Source: W1P20-047 sp045118335 (GTDB taxonomy: Bacteria > Actinomycetota > Coriobacteriia > Coriobacteriales > Eggerthellaceae). From it: DNA of 23,982 bases. Shown here piece after piece: positions 23,954-23,982 of the stretch. Position 1 is the first letter of the stretch, and each line of letters begins with the position of its first letter. A model generated the notes under the pieces. That model had not been told where the DNA came from. It did no database searches and worked only from the letters and a program-made list of their open reading frames with translations. The stretch lies in contig JBGUXY010000085.1 of NCBI GenBank assembly GCA_045118335.1, forward strand, positions 1-23,982, given 5' to 3'. The position numbers were made by a program, and so were the translations under genes.

Positions 23954-23982
23954 ATTGAAAACCGAATACGGAATTCCACATA

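Overview
The window looks like a chromosomal segment of a high-GC, menaquinone-using anaerobic actinobacterium. A member of the Coriobacteriia (Eggerthellaceae-like) is my best guess. The grounds are the GC-rich codon use, MBG/DUF11 surface proteins with a three-helix C-terminal module, FeFe-hydrogenase maturation genes, and menaquinone genes scattered with long repeats. The taxonomic call is inference.

Layout. (1) 1-5.6 kb is a cell-surface region. It holds the 3' end of a large MBG/DUF11 adhesin-like protein, a small lipoprotein, a decayed Rpn-type nuclease/transposase fragment rich in LEQG repeats, and one polypeptide that joins a SipW-like signal peptidase I to a class B sortase. The start region of that fusion lies in a 46-bp tandem repeat. 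(2) 5.6-6.8 kb has a tRNA-Gly(CCC) with a terminator and an uncharacterised HExxH protein, both on the minus strand. (3) 7.1-11.4 kb is a TM1266-type regulator followed by hydE, hydG and hydF, the full maturase set for the FeFe-hydrogenase H-cluster. The hydrogenase itself is not here. (4) 11.4-13.5 kb is repeat-rich and carries one gene, a Gph-like HAD phosphatase. Its non-coding parts hold a GC-rich ~25-bp tandem array, an ~85-bp repeat, a 190-bp element with 46-bp inverted ends, and a 23-bp repeat. (5) 13.5-15.1 kb is an LCP-family cell-wall ligase with a repetitive tail. (6) 15.3-22.8 kb is a menaquinone block: menD with a ~430-residue low-complexity N-terminal extension, menB on the minus strand, and a menE-menC fusion. 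(7) 22.9-24.0 kb has a minus-strand amidohydrolase and, at the edge, a 5' half of an initiator tRNA-Met whose 3' half is unrecognisable.

How the genes fit together. MenD, MenC, MenE and MenB are successive enzymes of the classical pathway (isochorismate to SEPHCHC, then OSB, OSB-CoA and DHNA-CoA); the MenH step is not represented here. The MenC half of the fusion, however, lacks both catalytic lysines of the OSBS family. The signal peptidase-sortase fusion would logically process and anchor secreted surface proteins, and the LCP protein would attach glycopolymers to the wall.

Most notable points are the signal peptidase-sortase fusion, the lysine-less MenC domain in a MenE-MenC fusion, the extended MenD, and several long inverted or tandem repeats that look mobile or structural. 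All calls come from reading the sequence; no database search was run.
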